The position numbers and the translations under genes were made by a program. The notes beneath the pieces are model-generated. The model saw nothing but the letters and a program-made list of their open reading frames with translations. It did no database searches and was not told where the DNA came from. A DNA stretch of 35,590 bases from Acidobacteriota bacterium. Its GTDB lineage: Bacteria > Acidobacteriota > Terriglobia > Terriglobales > Acidobacteriaceae. The stretch lies in the NCBI GenBank assembly GCA_021819585.1, contig JAKAQS010000010.1, positions 1-35,590 on the forward strand. The letters run 5' to 3'. The first letter of the stretch is position 1; every line of letters starts with the position of its first letter. Of the stretch, positions 35,545 to 35,590 are shown piece after piece.

Positions 35545-35590
35545 ACAACGGAACGCACCACCCCGGCCAGGCCCGGGACCCTAACAGCGA

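Overview
The window looks like chromosomal DNA of an acidobacterium, probably order Terriglobales (Acidobacteriaceae-like). This is inferred from the GC-rich, diderm gene content: a hopanoid cluster, a Tol-Pal system with a TonB-like protein in the TolA position, and large exported BNR-repeat and Ig/OmpA proteins of the kind common in that group. There is no phage, insertion sequence, CRISPR array or plasmid function. About 25 protein genes and one tRNA are visible, and nearly all are core or housekeeping genes.

Layout. 1-2.1 kb: uvrC (+). 2.3-3.2 kb: a pirin (-). 3.3-11.6 kb: a run of minus-strand genes read recN, ispH, shc, hpnH, a small conserved protein, hpnA. It joins the last step of the MEP isoprenoid pathway to squalene cyclisation and hopanoid side-chain building. 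ispH carries an in-frame TGA. 11.7-16.6 kb: plus-strand tolQ, tolR, a tonB/tolA-like gene, tolB and pal, which build the envelope-constriction machine. 17.0-18.6 kb: lolA and a HugZ-like gene (-). 18.9 kb: a tRNA-Glu with abnormal arms. 19.3-23.5 kb: an exported BNR-repeat protein and a beta-barrel/Ig/OmpA-like protein (-). 23.8-24.4 kb: a lone nuoB (-). 24.8-29.5 kb: amtB, glnK and glnD (-), a nitrogen-sensing operon. 29.9-31.0 kb: a cupin and gmhA (+). 31.0-34.7 kb: an MFS exporter and glgX (-). 34.8-35.5 kb: engB/ysxC (+).

I found no clear multi-gene novel system. The most notable unexplained signals are: (1) the TGA codon inside an otherwise intact ispH; (2) a tRNA-Glu with an 8-nt anticodon loop and a bulged T stem; (3) a family of three diverged ~115-125 bp palindromic intergenic elements, each just downstream of a gene, whose stems covary between copies; (4) a small uncharacterised protein inside the hopanoid cluster; and (5) several long perfect hairpins, including an 18-bp stem inside the tol operon. 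All alignments and pairings were done by eye.
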